From: CAZPNX01 sp964588285
GTDB lineage: Bacteria > Edwardsbacteria > AC1 > EtOH8
Length of the DNA stretch: 64,000 nucleotides
Reading direction: 5' to 3'
Assembly: GCA_964588285.1 (NCBI GenBank)
Contig: CAZPNX010000004.1
Span: forward strand, 107,483 to 171,482
The translations under genes were made by a program, and so were the position numbers. Positions 40,414 to 48,198 of this stretch are shown here, piece by piece. The notes beneath the pieces are model-generated. The model was given only the letters and a program-made list of their open reading frames with translations, was not told where the DNA came from and did not search any database. Every line of letters begins with the position of its first letter. Within the stretch, counting starts at the first letter, position 1.

Positions 40414-42953
40414 CCAACCGGGATTTCATGGCTTTCTGCCGGGAGCGCCTGGCGGTCTGCGACGGGGCCATGGGCACCTGTCTGGCCAGGGCCGGTCTGT
40501 CGGCAAGCGACTACGGCGGCCATCCCGGCTGCCACGAGATCTTGAACCTCACCCGGCCGGATGTGGTGGCCGGCATCCATCGCCAATATCTGGAGGCCGG
40601 GGCCGACATCATTGAGACCAACAGCTTCGGCGGCGCCTCCCACATTCTGGCCGAACATGGATTGGAAGCCAAGTGCCGGGAGATAAACCGGGCGGCAGCG
40701 GCGCTGGCCCGCCTGACGGCCGACGGTTTCGAGAAACCGGGGCAGCCGCGCTTTGTGGCCGGATCCATGGGTCCGGGCTCGAAACTACCCAGCCTGGGAC
40801 AAGCCTCATACCAGGAGCTGGCCGCCAGCTACCGGCTCCAGGCCCAGGGTCTCATAGAGGGCGGGGCCGACATCCTCATCATCGAGACCTGCCAGGATCT
40901 GCTTCAGATCAAGGCCGTCTTGGCCGCAGTGCGGGAGGTCTCGGCCGACATTCCGGTGATGGCCCAGGTGACTTTGGACGAAAACGGACGGACGCTGACC
41001 GGCAGCGACATAGCCGCGGTGCTGGCGGCCCTGGAGCCACTGCCTCTGCAGGGCATCGGACTCAATTGCGGGCTGGGGCCGGAAGGGATGGCCGAGGCCG
41101 TCCGCTATCTGGCGAGATACTCATCGAAGCTGCTGTCAGTCATGCCCAACGCCGGCCTGCCCAAAATGCGGCGGGGGGCAGCAGTCTACCATTTATCGCC
41201 CGGAGATTTCGCCCGGCAGATGAAGGCCTTTGCCTCCGGCTTGGGGCTCAACATTGCCGGCGGCTGCTGCGGCACCGAACCCGGTCATATAGCCGAGCTG
41301 GCCCGGGCGATTGAGGGGATTAAGCCCAGGAAAACAAAAACCAGACAGCCCCGGGTTTCCTCTTTATTCCACTCGCAGGACATCAGGCAGCCCATCCGGC
41401 CGCTGATCGTCGGGGAGAGGACCAATGCCTCGGGCAGCAAAAGATTCCGACAGCTGCTGGAAAAACACGACCACCAGGGCATGGCCGCCCTGGCCCTGGA
41501 ACAGGAGCGGGAGGGGGCGCACCTGATAGACCTTTCCTTGGCTTCGGCCGGACAAGACGAGGCGGCCGACATGGACCGGGTCTGCTTCCTGCTGAACACC
41601 TCGCTGAAAACGCCGGTGATGCTGGACTGCACCGATCCCAAGGCCCTGGAGGCCGGGCTCAGACGCCTGGCGGGACGATCGGTGGTCAACTCCTTCAACC
41701 TGGAGGACGGCGGCAAAAAAGGGGTGCGGATTCTGGCCCTGTGCCGTCTGCACGGGGCGGCGGCGGTAGGCATGGCCATCGACCGGCGGGGCATGGCCGC
41801 CACCAGCCGGCGCAAGCTGGAGGTGGCGGATCAGTTGGTGTCCTTTGCCGCAAGGCAGGGCCTGGCCGAGCAGGATCTGTTCCTCGATCTTTTGACCTTC
41901 ACCCTGGCCAGCGGCCAGCGGGAAATGGAGCGGGCCGGCCTGGAGACGCTGGACGCCCTGGCCGAGGTCAAGCGAAGGCATCCCGGCTGTTTCACCATAT
42001 TGGGAGTAAGCAACATCTCCTACGGCCTGCCGGCCGGCGCCAGGACGGTGCTCAACTCGGTATTCTTGAGCGAGGCCTTGGGGCGCGGCCTGGATGCGGC
42101 CATCATGCATGCCGGAAAAATTCAACCGCTTAACTCCATAGACCGGATCGCGGCCTCGATCTGCCGCAGCCTGATCTACAACCGGGATTACCAAGGACGG
42201 AGGCCTCTTCCGGCTTTGCTGGAGCATTTCCAAAAGAAAGGCCCGGAGGCCAAGCCTGTTCCCAAAAAGAAACTGCCGCCGGGAAAAGCCGTCAGGCTGG
42301 CCATCATCCAGGGAGACCAAGCCGCCGCGGTTAAGGCAGCCGGGATTCTGCTGGAAAAAAGCCGACCCCAAGCCATTCTGTCCCAAAACCTGCTGCCGGC
42401 CATGGACGAGGTAGGCCGACTGTTCAAGACCGGCCGGATGCAGCTGCCCTTCGTGCTTCGCTCGGCCGAGGCCATGAAGGCGGCCATGGCGGTACTGGCT
42501 CCGAAACTGGGCTCCGGAATCGGGGCCAAGCGGGGAACCCTGGTGCTGGCCACGGTGCGTGGCGACATCCATGACATCGGCAAGGACCTGGTGGACATGA
42601 TCCTTTCGGCCAACGGATACCGGGTGGTGAATTTGGGGGTCAAGCGGACGCCTCAGGATATTATGTCGGCGGTAAAAAAACATAAGCCCGAGGCGGTGGG
42701 GCTTTCGGGGCTGTTGGTGGAATCGGCTCGGGCCATGGGCGAATATTTGGAGGTGTTGGCCTCGAACGGGCTTAGGATTCCGGTGATCTGCGGCGGAGCG
42801 GCCCTGAGCCGCCGCTATGTGGAGAGCGATCTGGCCAGGCGCTACCCGGGCCGGGTCTACTATGCAGCCGACGCCATGGAGGGGTTGAAGATCATGGGGC
42901 AGATTTGCCGGGGGACAAGGGGACAAGAGACAAGGGACAAGGTACAAGGGTAA
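40410..42953 (+). CDS. metH: Cobalamin-dependent methionine synthase, lacking activation domain
   Basis: An 847-residue enzyme. The homocysteine-binding barrel (about residues 15-300) has zinc ligands Cys220 and Cys286-Cys287 (GGCCGTEPGH). The pterin-binding barrel follows at about 325-580 (ERTNASGSKRF). The B12 cap and Rossmann domains lie at about 630-835, with the cobalt-coordinating DIHDIGK (His721). The C-terminal activation domain of full-length MetH is absent; a separate protein carrying it lies just downstream. GTG 40410 overlaps metF. The last 14 residues are read through a tandem GACAAG repeat, so the native C-terminus has been changed by the repeat. Confidence 0.93.
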   Translation: MTNRDFMAFCRERLAVCDGAMGTCLARAGLSASDYGGHPGCHEILNLTRPDVVAGIHRQYLEAGADIIETNSFGGASHILAEHGLEAKCREINRAAAALARLTADGFEKPGQPRFVAGSMGPGSKLPSLGQASYQELAASYRLQAQGLIEGGADILIIETCQDLLQIKAVLAAVREVSADIPVMAQVTLDENGRTLTGSDIAAVLAALEPLPLQGIGLNCGLGPEGMAEAVRYLARYSSKLLSVMPNAGLPKMRRGAAVYHLSPGDFARQMKAFASGLGLNIAGGCCGTEPGHIAELARAIEGIKPRKTKTRQPRVSSLFHSQDIRQPIRPLIVGERTNASGSKRFRQLLEKHDHQGMAALALEQEREGAHLIDLSLASAGQDEAADMDRVCFLLNTSLKTPVMLDCTDPKALEAGLRRLAGRSVVNSFNLEDGGKKGVRILALCRLHGAAAVGMAIDRRGMAATSRRKLEVADQLVSFAARQGLAEQDLFLDLLTFTLASGQREMERAGLETLDALAEVKRRHPGCFTILGVSNISYGLPAGARTVLNSVFLSEALGRGLDAAIMHAGKIQPLNSIDRIAASICRSLIYNRDYQGRRPLPALLEHFQKKGPEAKPVPKKKLPPGKAVRLAIIQGDQAAAVKAAGILLEKSRPQAILSQNLLPAMDEVGRLFKTGRMQLPFVLRSAEAMKAAMAVLAPKLGSGIGAKRGTLVLATVRGDIHDIGKDLVDMILSANGYRVVNLGVKRTPQDIMSAVKKHKPEAVGLSGLLVESARAMGEYLEVLASNGLRIPVICGGAALSRRYVESDLARRYPGRVYYAADAMEGLKIMGQICRGTRGQETRDKVQG

Positions 42954-43008
42954 AGGAAAAAGGGAAAAGGGAAAAGGGTGAAGGGTGAAGGGTGAAGGGT
43001 GAAGGGGC
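42910..43008 (+). repeat. GACAAG and GGGTGAA tandem repeats
   Basis: Words GACAAG (42914-42950), then GGAAAA, then four perfect GGGTGAA copies (42976-43003) run through the end of metH and the following gap. The first block lies inside the coding region and the rest between genes. The strand is almost purely purine. Confidence 0.8.
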
Positions 43009-43069
43009 AGGAGGATAGGGATGTCCTTCGGTTCAATCGGGAATTAAATGAAATGCAGGGTGCGGTAAA

Positions 43070-43729
43070 GTGCTCGGAAAATTGGGAACGATAAGGGTAT
43101 ACCGGAGGGTGTCGCCGGGGGAGGTGCTGGACATTTTGGACCGTCGGGCACTGTTCGAGGGGCGATGGGGACACCGGTCGATAGGGCAAAGACAAAGGCT
43201 GTTGTTGGAGGCCCAACTAACGGCCATGTGGGGCCAGCTTACGGCTCCGGAACATTGGTCGGCCGGGGCAGTTTGGGCTGTGTTTCCCGCCAGGCTCGAC
43301 GGAGATAATCTGATATTGGAGGGGTCGAAGCCTCAAACTCGGTTCAACTTAAAACCAGACAAGCTTCCCGCCTCGATAATACCGGGCCTAAAAAGGCGGC
43401 AGAAGGTCGTCCTTCAGGCGGTGACTTTAGGCTCAAAAACGACCCGCTGGACAAAGAAGAGGCGTAAGATATCCGACAGGTTTCTTTGGCACGGGCTGGC
43501 GGCTGAAACGGCGGAGTCGCTGGCCGAGTGGTGCAGCCGGACGGCGGCCGGAGAGATGGGATGGAAAGAATGGCGGCGGGTGAGTTCGGGATATCCGTCC
43601 TGGCCGGAGCTGGCGGAGCAAAGCAGGCTGTTTCGTCTGCTGCGGCCGAGGAGGATCGGCCTCAGCCTTTCTCGGTCGTTTCAGATGATACCGGAATACA
43701 GCACCAGCGCCGTTTTATTTCCTACATAA
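43070..43729 (+). CDS. Stand-alone MetH activation-domain protein
   Basis: A 219-residue protein corresponding to the SAM-binding reactivation domain of MetH. The N-terminal half has LDRRALFEGRWGHRSIG (matching the DALFRGQW region). The C-terminal part has WKEWRRVSSGYPSWPELAEQ and LLRPRRIGLSLSRSFQMIPE then YSTSAV, parallel to the RYSFGYPACPDLEDQ and ERIGV signature. In full-length MetH this domain donates a methyl from SAM to reactivate oxidised cobalamin. Here it is split off, 116 bases after metH. GTG 43070 is the first in-frame start after an upstream stop. Confidence 0.82.
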   Translation: MLGKLGTIRVYRRVSPGEVLDILDRRALFEGRWGHRSIGQRQRLLLEAQLTAMWGQLTAPEHWSAGAVWAVFPARLDGDNLILEGSKPQTRFNLKPDKLPASIIPGLKRRQKVVLQAVTLGSKTTRWTKKRRKISDRFLWHGLAAETAESLAEWCSRTAAGEMGWKEWRRVSSGYPSWPELAEQSRLFRLLRPRRIGLSLSRSFQMIPEYSTSAVLFPT

Positions 43730-43756
43730 AAATTGCATTTCAAAACAGACGGGCTA

Positions 43757-43789
43757 CGGGGCATCAAGACCGTTGCCCCATTTTTTTTG
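43757..43789 (+). terminator. Intrinsic terminator after the methionine operon
   Basis: A GGGGCA/TGCCCC stem with a loop of about 10 bases is followed by eight T residues. Confidence 0.75.
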
Positions 43790-43802
43790 TTTGTCATGAA
43801 GG

Positions 43803-43832
43803 TTGAAATGAAACCGGAAAATAAGATATAAT
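43803..43832 (+). promoter_or_regulatory. Promoter for the YggS gene
   Basis: TTGAAA at 43803-43808 and a perfect TATAAT at 43827-43832 are separated by 18 bases, eight bases before the ATG. The leader would be nearly leaderless. Confidence 0.6.
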
Positions 43833-43840
43833 TATATGCT

Positions 43841-44530
43841 ATGCACCGGATAAGGGAGAATCTGGCGATCGTCCGCCAACGTCTGGCTCTGGCGGCCGAA
43901 GCGGCCGGGCGGAAACCCGACGAGATCACCCTGGTGGCCGTCACCAAGACCTTTCCGGCCGAAGAAATACTGGAGGGCATCGAGGCCGGCATCGAGATCA
44001 TAGGAGAGAACCGGGTGCAGGAGGCGGCCGCCAAGTATCCCCAGATCGGAGGACGGGTGCAGTGGCACTTGGTGGGACACCTCCAGTCCAACAAGGCCAA
44101 AAAAGCGGTGGAGTTGTTCTCCTTGATCCACTCGATAGATTCCGCGCAGCTGGCTAAGGAGGTGGGCCGGAGGGCCAGGGAGAGCGGCAAGGTGCAGGAG
44201 GTGCTGGTGGAGGTCAACACCTCGGGGGAGCCGCAGAAATTCGGGGTGGAGCCGGAAAAGCTTTTCGAGCTCCTTAAAAGGATGGAGGGCCTAGAGGGGA
44301 TAAAGGTGCTGGGGCTGATGACGGTCGGGCCGTTGACCAGCGAAGTTACAAGGATACGAAAAGCGTTCGAGAAGCTCAGGAGGCTTTTCGAAGAAGCGAA
44401 TAAAATGGAATTGTCCAACGTCGAGATGAGGCATTTGTCCATGGGCATGTCCGGCGATTTCGAAATGGCCATCGCCGAGGGCTCCAACATGGTGCGGATA
44501 GGAAGCGCCATCTTCGGCCGCCGGGCTTGA
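43841..44530 (+). CDS. YggS/PROSC-family pyridoxal-phosphate protein
   Basis: A 229-residue PLP homeostasis protein. Lys36 in LVAVTKTFPAE binds PLP; further blocks are GENRVQEAAAKYPQI, WHLVGHLQSNKAKKAVE, VNTSGEPQKFGV, GLMTVGP and MGMSGDFEMAIAEGSNMVRI. This family buffers PLP and affects amino-acid metabolism. The open reading frame begins at ATG 43841, directly after a promoter. DivIVA and purine phosphorylase genes follow on the same strand, as in many bacteria where yggS precedes septation genes. Confidence 0.92.
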   Translation: MHRIRENLAIVRQRLALAAEAAGRKPDEITLVAVTKTFPAEEILEGIEAGIEIIGENRVQEAAAKYPQIGGRVQWHLVGHLQSNKAKKAVELFSLIHSIDSAQLAKEVGRRARESGKVQEVLVEVNTSGEPQKFGVEPEKLFELLKRMEGLEGIKVLGLMTVGPLTSEVTRIRKAFEKLRRLFEEANKMELSNVEMRHLSMGMSGDFEMAIAEGSNMVRIGSAIFGRRA

Positions 44531-44577
44531 TTTTTCGCCCAGTAATAAACAGGGATCCAATATATAAGGGGGTTTCC

Positions 44578-45282
44578 ATGAAGCTGACCCCGCTGGACAT
44601 ACGCAAGCAAACCTTCAAGAAGAAGGGCATGGGCGGGCTGGACCCGGGCGAGGTCCAAGCCTTCCTGGAAATGGTGTCCGCCGAGATGGAGGAGGTCATC
44701 CGGGAAAACACCAGCCTGGCCGAACGGATGCAGGGTCTGGACGGCAAGATCGAGGACTACCGCCGCATGGAGAAAACCCTGCAGGACACCCTGATGTCGG
44801 CTCAAAAAACATCGGACGAGCTGCGGGAGAACGCCGAGAAGCGGGCCGAGCTGCTGCTGCGCGAGGCTCAGTTCAAGGCCGACCAGATAATAGGCGAAGC
44901 CCGGGCCCGGCTGATGGACCTGCAGCGCCAGATAGCCGACCTTAAAAATTTGCGCTCCGCCTACCTGGCCAAGTTCCGCAGCCTGCTGGAGTCGCACATG
45001 GACATGCTGCAGTTCCAGGAGATGGACTCGGGCATCCGCATCCAGACCAACATCTTCTCGGCCACCAGAAAAAGCGAGTCCGGCCAGCCCGAGCCGCCGG
45101 TGCGGCCGGAACAGACGCCAACGCCCCGGCTGATATCCGAGGACTTCAGCCAGGAGACCGCAGTCCCGGCACCGGAGGATAGGAAACCGGATCCGGCGGC
45201 CGAGGCCAGGATCAGGGCCATAGAGCAACAGATATTGGAAAGCGTCAAACCGGCCGAACCCACGGCCGAGGAGGAGCCATGA
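44578..45282 (+). CDS. DivIVA-domain protein
   Basis: A 234-residue coiled-coil protein. The N-terminal DivIVA domain (residues 1-60) starts MKLTPLDIRKQTFKKKGMGG, with the conserved GLDPGEVQAFLEMV. A central coiled coil covers about 60-155. The C-terminal third is Pro/Glu-rich and disordered (AEPTAEEEP end). DivIVA proteins bind curved membranes and steer septum or pole functions. ATG 44578 follows a GGGGG ribosome site; the longer frame to 44527 overlaps YggS. The stop overlaps the start of the purine phosphorylase gene by four bases. Confidence 0.87.
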   Translation: MKLTPLDIRKQTFKKKGMGGLDPGEVQAFLEMVSAEMEEVIRENTSLAERMQGLDGKIEDYRRMEKTLQDTLMSAQKTSDELRENAEKRAELLLREAQFKADQIIGEARARLMDLQRQIADLKNLRSAYLAKFRSLLESHMDMLQFQEMDSGIRIQTNIFSATRKSESGQPEPPVRPEQTPTPRLISEDFSQETAVPAPEDRKPDPAAEARIRAIEQQILESVKPAEPTAEEEP

Positions 45283-46106
45283 GCGATCTGCGCCGGGACA
45301 TCCAGGAGGCGGTGGGCTTCCTGAGGAAGAGGACCAAGGACAAGCCCAAACTGGGCATCATTCTGGGCACCGGCCTGGGGGGGCTGGTGAAGAACATCAG
45401 GATCAAGGACGTCATTCCCTACCAGGAGATACCGCACTTTCCGGTGTCGACGGTGGAGAGCCATGCCGGCCGGCTGATCTTCGGCACGCTTTCCGGCAAG
45501 CCGGTGATGGTGATGCAGGGCCGCTTCCATTACTACGAGGGCTACAGCATGCAGCAGGTCACCTTTCCGGTGAGGGTGATGAAGGCCCTGGGCATCGACA
45601 CTATGGTGGTCTCCAACGCCTGCGGCGGGGTCAACCCGTCCCATCGGGCCGGCGACATCATGGTCATCTCGGACCACATCAACCTGATGGGCGACCATCC
45701 GCTGCGGGGTAAGAACGACAACACCCTGGGCCCGCGGTTCCCGGATATGTACAACACCTACACCGCCGAGCTGATAGAGCTGGCGGAGCAGACCGCCTTG
45801 GATCTTAAGATCAAACTCCAGAAGGGCGTCTACCTGGCCTTGTCCGGACCCACCCTGGAGACCGGGGCCGAGTATCGCATGGTGCGCCTGCTGGGGGCCG
45901 ACGTGGTGGGCATGTCCACCGTGCCCGAGGTGATCGTGGCCAAGCACCAGAACATGAGGGTGCTGGGGTTCTCCATCATCACCGACATGGGCTTTGCCGA
46001 GGCCATGGAGCCGGTCAGCCTGCAGGACGTGCTTAAGGTGGCGGCGGTGGCCGAGCCCAGGTTCGTGCGGCTGGTGACCGAGGTGGTCAAACGGATGAAG
46101 CTTTAA
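45279..46106 (+). CDS. Purine nucleoside phosphorylase
   Basis: A 275-residue trimeric-type purine nucleoside phosphorylase. Diagnostic blocks are LGIILGTGLGGL at about 24-35, HAGRLIFGTLSGKPVMVMQGRF with the phosphate-binding Arg, YYEGYSMQQVTFP, VSNACGGVNPSHRAGD, HINLMGDHPL and the specificity loop ETGAEYRMVRLLGADVVGMS. It splits inosine/guanosine to base and ribose 1-phosphate in purine salvage. It overlaps the DivIVA gene (ATGA), and a PfkB sugar kinase follows that may use nucleosides or released sugars. Confidence 0.92.
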   Translation: MSDLRRDIQEAVGFLRKRTKDKPKLGIILGTGLGGLVKNIRIKDVIPYQEIPHFPVSTVESHAGRLIFGTLSGKPVMVMQGRFHYYEGYSMQQVTFPVRVMKALGIDTMVVSNACGGVNPSHRAGDIMVISDHINLMGDHPLRGKNDNTLGPRFPDMYNTYTAELIELAEQTALDLKIKLQKGVYLALSGPTLETGAEYRMVRLLGADVVGMSTVPEVIVAKHQNMRVLGFSIITDMGFAEAMEPVSLQDVLKVAAVAEPRFVRLVTEVVKRMKL

Positions 46107-46193
46107 CCGAGGGTCTTAAGGTAAAAGGGGTAAGCTGCGGCCATATAGTCTAACATGGCAGAAACTAGAAAACGGAGTGATTACTATCTAAAT

Positions 46194-47108
46194 ATGGGAA
46201 TTCTGGTGGTAGGCTCCATCGCCCTGGACAGCGTCAAGACGCCGTTCGGGGAGGCCAGGGAGGCCCTGGGCGGCAGCGCCCTGTTCTTCTCCTCGGCCGC
46301 CAGCTTCTTCACCCAGGTCAGCCTGGTGGGGGTGGTGGGCCAGGATTTCCCCCGGGGCGAGATCGAATTCCTGGCCAGGCGCGGAGTGGACCTTTCCGGT
46401 CTGGAGGTGATGCCGGGCCAGACCTTCCGCTGGTGCGGCTCCTACGAGTACGACATGAACGAGGCCAAGACCCACTCCACCTGCCTCAATGTCTTTCAGG
46501 AGTTCCGGCCCAAGCTGTCGCCGCAGCACGCCGGGGCCGAGTTCCTGTTTCTGGCCAACATCGATCCGGTGCTGCAACGCGACGTCATCGGCAAGGTCAC
46601 CAAGCCTAAAGCCATCGGCTGCGACACCATGAACTTTTGGATACAGGGTAAGCGCGACGAGCTGCTTAAGACCCTGGCCCTGGTCGACATCATGTTCATC
46701 AACGACGCCGAGGCCAGGATGCTGGCCGGCGTGCCCAATCTGATAAAGGCGGCCAAAGCCATCCGGGCCCTGGGGCCAAAGATATTGGTCATCAAGAAGG
46801 GCGAGCACGGCTCGATGCTGTTCACCGACCACACCGTGTTTGCAGTGCCGGCCTATCCCCTGGAGGACGTCTTCGATCCCACCGGGGCCGGGGACAGCTT
46901 CGCCGGGGGCTTCATGGGCTACCTGGCCTCTAAGGGCAAGGTCGAGGAGGAGACCCTGCGCCGGGCCATGATCTACGGCTCGGTGATGGCCTCGTTCAAC
47001 GTGGAGAAATTCTCCATGGACCGGCTGAAGACGCTGACCAAGGCGGAGATCGAAGCACGCTTTAAGGATTTCCGCAAGCTGTCTCACGTGGAGGAACTGG
47101 AGGTCTAG
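46194..47108 (+). CDS. PfkB-family carbohydrate/nucleoside kinase
   Basis: A 304-residue ribokinase-like kinase. It starts MGILVVGSIALDSVKTPFGE, has GGSALFFSSAASFF and LVGVVGQDFP, the ATP/anion-hole motif DVFDPTGAGDSFAGGF, and LKTLTKAEIEARFKDF near the end. The DPTGAGDSF catalytic Asp is intact. Substrate is not determinable; proximity to purine phosphorylase suggests a nucleoside or ribose-type substrate. ATG 46194 places the start at the conserved strand; an in-frame ATG at 46155 adds 13 residues without a better ribosome site. Confidence 0.87.
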   Translation: MGILVVGSIALDSVKTPFGEAREALGGSALFFSSAASFFTQVSLVGVVGQDFPRGEIEFLARRGVDLSGLEVMPGQTFRWCGSYEYDMNEAKTHSTCLNVFQEFRPKLSPQHAGAEFLFLANIDPVLQRDVIGKVTKPKAIGCDTMNFWIQGKRDELLKTLALVDIMFINDAEARMLAGVPNLIKAAKAIRALGPKILVIKKGEHGSMLFTDHTVFAVPAYPLEDVFDPTGAGDSFAGGFMGYLASKGKVEEETLRRAMIYGSVMASFNVEKFSMDRLKTLTKAEIEARFKDFRKLSHVEELEV

Positions 47109-47125
47109 TTTGGGGAGACCACATC

Positions 47126-47152
47126 TAAGGAAACCAGGAAATCAGGAAACCT
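47126..47152 (+). repeat. GGAAACCA-word repeat
   Basis: AAGGAAACCAGGAAATCAGG then AAACC. It resembles the left end of the GxxExxY cassette (about 18 of 23 positions) and may be a degraded copy of that terminal repeat. Confidence 0.5.
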
Positions 47153-47244
47153 TGCCTTCAAACTTTTACCCTCAAGTGTAGTGAAGAAAAAGCATTGATA
47201 CGCTGGCATAAGATGACAGTTAAACCAATATGGGAGCAAGTGCG

Positions 47245-48174
47245 ATGAGACAGCTGTGCGTGTTGGCATGTCTGCTGGTCGGAGCGGCCGCCCTTCAGGC
47301 CCAAGGGCAGCGGAAAACCCCGGTAGCGGTGATGACCCTGCGGGGCTCCGGCGTCTCCGAGACCGACTCCAAATTCCTGACCGAGCGGCTGGTGATCGAG
47401 CTGCAGCGGGCCGGTGTCTTCGAGGTCATGGAGCGGGACAAGATGGACGAAATTCTCAAGGAGCAGGGCTTCCAGCAGACCGGGGCCTGCGACGAAACCG
47501 CCTGCCTGGTGGAGGCCGGGAGGCTGCTGCCAGTGGAGAAGATGATCGGCGGCTCGGTGGGCAAGGTGGGCGGCGTCTACTCGGCCCAGATAAGGCTGAT
47601 AGACCTGCTGACCGGCAAGGTTGAGAAAACGGCCACCCGGGACTACCGGGGCGAGCTGGAGCACCTGCTGACGGTGGGCATGAGGGAGAGCGCCGAGGAG
47701 CTGTCGGGCAAGAGGGCGCAGCAGGCCCAGGCCGCGGCGGCACCTGTTTCCAGCCAGGATCAGGACCTGATGAAAAAGATGCTGGAGGCCCAATACGAGG
47801 ATAAAAAGAAATCCAAAGGCTGGTCGGTCTTCTGGTCGGTGCTCCTCCCCGGGGCTGGTAATTACTATGCCAAGAATCCTATTGCCGGCACTGTTTTTTT
47901 GGTGGGCGGGTTCGGCTTGCAGATCGCTTGGATGGCGTCTATAGCGAAATCCGACACCACGACTTATAACAGCTCCACCAGCACTACCAGTTCGAACTCA
48001 TCCAATACCGCAGCTTTAGGACTGATCTGCCTGGGGGTGCGGGTTATTGATACCATTGTGGCCACCAAGAGCGTCGACAGATACAATAAAAAGTTAAGAG
48101 AGAAGTACGGCCTGACATTGAACGCGGTTCCCCATAAAGAAAAAGTTTACGCCACGGCCACCTTCAACTTCTGA
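47245..48174 (+). CDS. CsgG/curli-like exported protein with C-terminal membrane region
   Basis: A 309-residue exported protein. The signal peptide covers about residues 1-19, then a CsgG/FlgT-like N-domain: KTPVAVMTLRGSGVSETDSK, LTERLVIELQRAGVFEVMER, DEILKEQGFQQTGACDETAC and a GGSVGKVGGVYSAQIRLIDL core. The C-terminal part (about 185-260) has a WSVFWSVLLPGAGNYYAKNP element resembling DUF5683-type membrane segments, then a Ser/Thr-rich stretch and another hydrophobic helix. GGGAG precedes ATG 47245; an upstream ATG (47230) adds five residues. Role: probable envelope assembly or stress protein. Confidence 0.75.
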   Translation: MRQLCVLACLLVGAAALQAQGQRKTPVAVMTLRGSGVSETDSKFLTERLVIELQRAGVFEVMERDKMDEILKEQGFQQTGACDETACLVEAGRLLPVEKMIGGSVGKVGGVYSAQIRLIDLLTGKVEKTATRDYRGELEHLLTVGMRESAEELSGKRAQQAQAAAAPVSSQDQDLMKKMLEAQYEDKKKSKGWSVFWSVLLPGAGNYYAKNPIAGTVFLVGGFGLQIAWMASIAKSDTTTYNSSTSTTSSNSSNTAALGLICLGVRVIDTIVATKSVDRYNKKLREKYGLTLNAVPHKEKVYATATFNF

Positions 48175-48198
48175 TACTCGATTATAAACACAGGATCC

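Noticed and set aside
42910..43008. CRISPR-like array
   Set aside because: Units are 6-7 bases with no spacers and no cas genes in the window; it is a tandem repeat.
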